From contig OZ234496.1 of the NCBI GenBank assembly GCA_965153455.1, positions 4,349,207 through 4,413,206 on the forward strand: a stretch of DNA of 64,000 bases, in the 5' to 3' direction. The notes below the pieces were generated by a model that did no database searches, was not told where the DNA came from, and saw only the letters and a list, made by a program, of their open reading frames with translations. Shown one piece after another: positions 59,795 to 64,000 of this stretch. Each line of letters opens with the position of its first letter. The first letter of the stretch is position 1. Origin of the DNA: Sphagnum compactum. Taxonomy: Eukaryota > Bryophyta > Sphagnopsida > Sphagnales. The translations under genes were made by a program, and so were the position numbers.

Positions 59795-62700
59795 AATGAC
59801 CAAATTTAGAAAATTTTCTTGTTAAAATTTGGATTAACAAGACATTTAGACTTTTTTTGAAACTTTGAAGTTTTCCATTTTGGTCATTATTACTTGTCAA
59901 AAATCCATTCCCAATGCATTTGGAGATGATTGATTCATGAAATTTCAACACATCTAATGGGGTCAAATTCATCAATTTTATAAGAAAAATTTCAGCAATG
60001 GGAATTATCCCATCGCCTCCACACTAATGAGAGCCAATATTGCCCACTTAGGTGATTGCTTATTGTAAAATATTTTGAAAATATGTTCATTTCTAAGTTG
60101 AAAAGAAATCATTAAAATTTTGTTATGACCTATAAATATGTTATATGATATTATTATATTTAAAGGATCTTTTCCAAAATAAGAGTCCTTACAATGTTTT
60201 TCAAGCATTGTTTATAGTGGTTAATGAATGTCTTTAAAATATTTTATCCTCATTAGATTCATTCTAAAATATATCACATGTTTTTATAATATATTGAAAA
60301 CATTAAATTTATTTGTAAAGTGATCTTCAATATGGCCCTCAAATTCACCCCCAAACTTTTGATCTTCCCCCCAAAATGATGGTATTTGTAAAGTTAACGA
60401 ACTTTTAAGAAAATGAAGATCAAATATGATTTGAAAAAAATTGATCTGAATTACAACAACAATGAATGTTGCAGTGAAGGCACCTTAGCAAGATGATAAC
60501 TCAAGATGAAATTACTTTTGCCACCAATAGGGGTGGTAAAAACAATTTGGCTCCTCATTTTAAGATAATGTACCCTTTTTTGCCATTTTTTTCATTTTGT
60601 TCTCAATTTTTCATCAAATTGGGGGTTTTAATCCTTGATAAGGCTTACTTTGTAGATAACAATATCATCATGTAAACACATTAAAAACTTATCACATTAG
60701 TTCAAAGTTTGACATTAAACTATGAAAAACAAAGCATTGGTTGTGCATCCTGTGGCTCATGTTAGTATGAACGCACTCACACTCTTTCATTGAGATTTGT
60801 AAAAATTTCATTTTCATTTTGTGGTTGTTCTAATGGTTGTGACCAAATTTGGTTATAATAAATAAGTAACTTCTATGAACATTTTACATACCAACATCCC
60901 CACCTATACTAGATATATAGGCATGCATTAGTATTTTCACATCCATTATTACTTATTTACACATCCCAAGCCCCACCCATGAACTTGAAAATGGGAAATT
61001 ATTAATAGCAAAAACAAGTGGATCAACAAGATAATTTGGCCAATCCATAGTAGTAAACTAGTCAAACAATTTAATTTAGATTGTGTAATGACTTTTGCTT
61101 GCCACCACAACTTGTGCAAAATAAGTTGTCCCAAAACCATTTCTTAATAGCAAACTAGCAAGTTTTTATTGTTCAACATCTAAGACATGCTGAGATAGTG
61201 CATGGGTGGGGATGCTTTAAACTAGAATTTTACTCATAAGTTATATGCACTATGGTTTCTCCTTCACATTGGAGCACATAAAAACAATATATCATTGATA
61301 CACCATGTCCCTCATGATTCATGAAGCATTCATTGTTGAGACCATCTTGTTTGATGAATGAACATGTTGAATTGCATGAACAAAGGGTGGGTGTTCAATA
61401 TTGGCTTGTGAAATCCAAACTATAAATGAAAACATTTGCTTTGTGAACTTTGTAAATTCATAAGGTGCACGACAAATTGTCAACATCAAACCCATTGAAT
61501 ACATAAACATTAGCAACACAAACCCATGAAATTATAATGTGTGATACCAACATCAATGAAACATCACATCGTCAACTTTATACTAATATTAATTGAAAAA
61601 ATTACATTGTGCACATATAAGCATTAATCTGAATTCACAAAATAAAGGCTAATAATGCAAGAAGGTTTTTTTGGTAATAGTGTGATCCTTGCTAAATTGA
61701 CATTCAAGTCTCTTTTGATGTGAGTTATATTCGAAATCATGTTTCAAACTTTGAGACAATCGTAATTCTTTCAATAGTTGTACATGCTTGAGGTATTTGA
61801 CACCAATATTTATAGCCTACATGAAAATGATTCCAACATCACAAATTTAAACCCAATTTTGGCATAATTCACCTTTCCAAATTATGTTTTCAAACAATTT
61901 TAAACTTGTGAATCCCTCTCCTATTCAAGGTGAATGCAAATATTCGTGGAATGATATCTTGGAACATTTTAATGACTCCCACATCTTTTGAGCTTGTTTA
62001 AGTTACATAGATGACACGGGTGTTTTTACTCTTTTTCAACTGGCTTTCCTTTGGTCTCCAATTCAAACTTGAGTTTAATTTGTAGTTCACGCTTGTCCAT
62101 GCACTACAACATAATACGATATTTTCTATGACAATGGAAGGGTTCATGACAAGTGTGAGTGAGCTTTGTGATTTTATCCCTTACAATGTAAAGGACATGG
62201 TGTTTGTTGCGGCATATATGGCATTACTTTGATATTACAATATGTCAAATTTGTGCTTGTGACATATTTTACACTACAAAAAAAAGGAGTAAAAACTGTT
62301 GTAAAAAGTCTCATGATATATGTTTAGAGTTGAGAGAACCTAACAAAAAAAACCGAACTTTAAACTTCCAGATTTTTTTGAATGATTTAATTGGTTAAAT
62401 GAAAATTTAAAAATAGAATAATTATTTGAAAACCAAGTGCCAAACATGGAAAGGTAATATGGTAATATTGAAGCTTTATTTAATAAGATTTGTTCTCCAT
62501 GACTTTCAAACATGGCTTGTGTGTGCCAAGCTCAGTAATAGAAGGAAAAACCTTAAAATAATAAACTTATGTTTAAAATTACTTTGTCATTGAGCCCTTT
62601 TTCACTCCTCAACCACTCATGGTCCTTCAAATGTTGTTATTAAAATGAGGTACCAAATATTAACCATCTTCATTCATTGCACATGATTCTTCAAATTTTG

Positions 62701-62800
62701 GCCTTTAGTTATAGAACAACAATGAAGTCACACAAACTCAAAGTGAAATTAGCTAATAATCACACCTTTGTTCAGGAGAAAAAAGAAACAAATAGAAAAG
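59795..62800. other. AT-rich intergenic region
   Basis: About 3 kb without a recognisable gene, RNA or element end. Open frames are short and of AT-rich composition. Confidence 0.4.
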
Positions 62801-62806
62801 ACAGAA

Positions 62807-62808
<2 letters not shown>

Positions 62809-62838
<30 letters not shown>
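62809..62838. repeat. (GA)n microsatellite
   Basis: About 15 GA units. Similar tracts follow at 63,198-63,219 (TC)n and 63,468-63,491 (GA)n. Confidence 0.9.
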
Positions 62839-62842
<4 letters not shown>

Positions 62843-64000
62843 AAGAAGAAGGGGGGTCAGGTGTTGAAAATATTTTACTTGAAAAATTTTCAGCGATCGG
62901 GCACACCCAATTGCAGTGGCAGAAAAAGTGAGCACGAAAAAGAATGATGTTGGGGTGTTGTGATTTCGATTTGTTATGCACAAAAGGTCAAACTGAAATT
63001 GCCAGCGATTCCGACTCATTGACAAAAAACTGGCAAAAAGAAAAAGACCTTTTTTGGCAATGAAGAAGAAGAAGTCCTTTTGTATTTGGCGACTTGCAAT
63101 TTGGGACAAATGTTAATTGCACATGCAAAGAGTAGTAGTGGTGGGTACTTGGAGAGCATGAGGAATTGACAATGTGAGAGAAAGACTCACTCACTCACTC
63201 TCTCTCTCTCTCTCTCTCTGTGTCTGCATGCAACTTCTTGTAAGTACTTTTTTGTGAACACTTTTACGAAATTGACAATCTGAGAGACTGCAACTTGTGT
63301 GCAGTGTGTGGTGGCGCTTTGTGAGCTTGAGAACTCGACGATCTGAGAGACTGCATGCAGCAGCAGCAGCAGCTGTGTAGTAAGTAGATACTTACTTTCA
63401 AATGACAAAAAGCGGGTGTTGCAAACTCAAAGCTATTTCATATCCCACCACACCATTGCACAGACACAGAGAGAGAGAGAGAGAGAGAGAGGGACAAAGC
63501 TTTGGCACCCCCATGAGTACCTTGTACCTACCTAGTACTTGTTGCAAACAGCAGCAGCAGCAAGTGAGGGAGGGAGGCCCCAATTGCAGGCAATTGTTAG
63601 GGAGGGTTCTTTGAAGTGGATTATGTGACCCAGCCAGCACCCAAAAGTGCACCATCCATCAGAAAAGCTGCTTTCTCTTAGGACTCAGACTCGAGTGTGG
63701 TTCAGTGGATGAACCCGCACAACCCACTTTTTAGAATGATGGGACACATACCCACTGGTGATCAGACCGGGTATATTCCCACTTACCAACCGGTTATCAA
63801 ATCAGGTGCATACCCACTTTTACCCTCTTCACCCCTCGATTATCAAAAGCATTCAAAGAACCGGTTTTGGTATTACATATATACTCACGATTCTCAAAAG
63901 CTGTGAAAAAGCCGAAGAACCAGCCAAGCGAATTTCCGGTTCTTTTTCGGTTCTTTCACGAGTCCCACCGGTTCTTTAAGGTTCTTGAAACAACCAAAAC
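62839..64000. other. Terminal region of the window, repeat-rich
   Basis: Contains GACAATCTGAGAGACTGCA-type words duplicated near 63,275 and 63,340, (CAG)n tracts at 63,357-63,371 and 63,550-63,562, and a cluster of GGTTCTT/ACCGGTT words at 63,790-63,985. No gene is recognised. A feature running past 64,000 cannot be excluded. Confidence 0.4.

Overview
The window is nuclear DNA of a land plant. Genes are split into many short exons by introns that are mostly 80-400 bases long, the space between genes is AT-rich, and the gene families are streptophyte ones: a SNAP33-type SNARE, a MIP1-type leucine-zipper/DUF547 protein, a DUF2358 protein with a transit-like leader, and a fragment of a light-harvesting chlorophyll a/b protein. 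The transposon remnants and intron sizes would suit a seed-free plant such as a moss, but the species cannot be fixed from the sequence alone. It is not bacterial, and no operon logic applies.

Gene-rich left part (0-20 kb). A DUF2358/NTF2-like gene reads rightward (334-2812, 8 exons, 229 aa). It converges on a 20-exon VAC14 gene reading leftward (12983-5643, about 750 aa), the scaffold of the PI(3,5)P2 kinase complex. Next comes a five-exon SNAP33-type Qb+Qc SNARE, also leftward (18906-16628, 457 aa), whose N-terminus carries four NPF-acidic repeats. I assembled these models by hand from splice sites; exon phases add up across each whole CDS.

Repeat-rich middle (20-32 kb). This holds a decayed reverse-transcriptase C-terminal region (20.37-21.16 kb), a 127-bp two-part tandem repeat (21.43-21.94 kb), about 6 kb of AT-rich DNA with no gene, a broken retrotransposon gag with a zinc-knuckle remnant (28.1-29.3 kb), and a tandem repeat of about 101 bp.

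Second gene block (32-44 kb). A leftward coiled-coil gene (36721-32428; middle exons unresolved) is followed by an internally deleted LHCB fragment (37.89-38.06 kb, rightward) lying between two tandem-repeat arrays. Then comes a complete 13-exon leucine-zipper/DUF547 gene (43980-39235, 746 aa).

Right part (44-64 kb). I find no convincing gene. It holds microsatellites, unusually long G/C homopolymers, several recent tandem duplications, a 432-bp pogo/Emigrant-like MITE with TA target-site duplication, a 37-bp tandem array beside a GC-rich island, and short hairpins. Two short coding-like stretches (48.93-49.00 kb minus, 51.90-52.04 kb plus) are flagged as weak candidates.

Two of the genes, VAC14 and SNAP33, act in endomembrane trafficking, but nothing in the sequence shows that their adjacency is functional. 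I did not find a clearly new biological system. The most interesting items are the NPF-repeat SNARE, the LHCB deletion remnant and the MITE.
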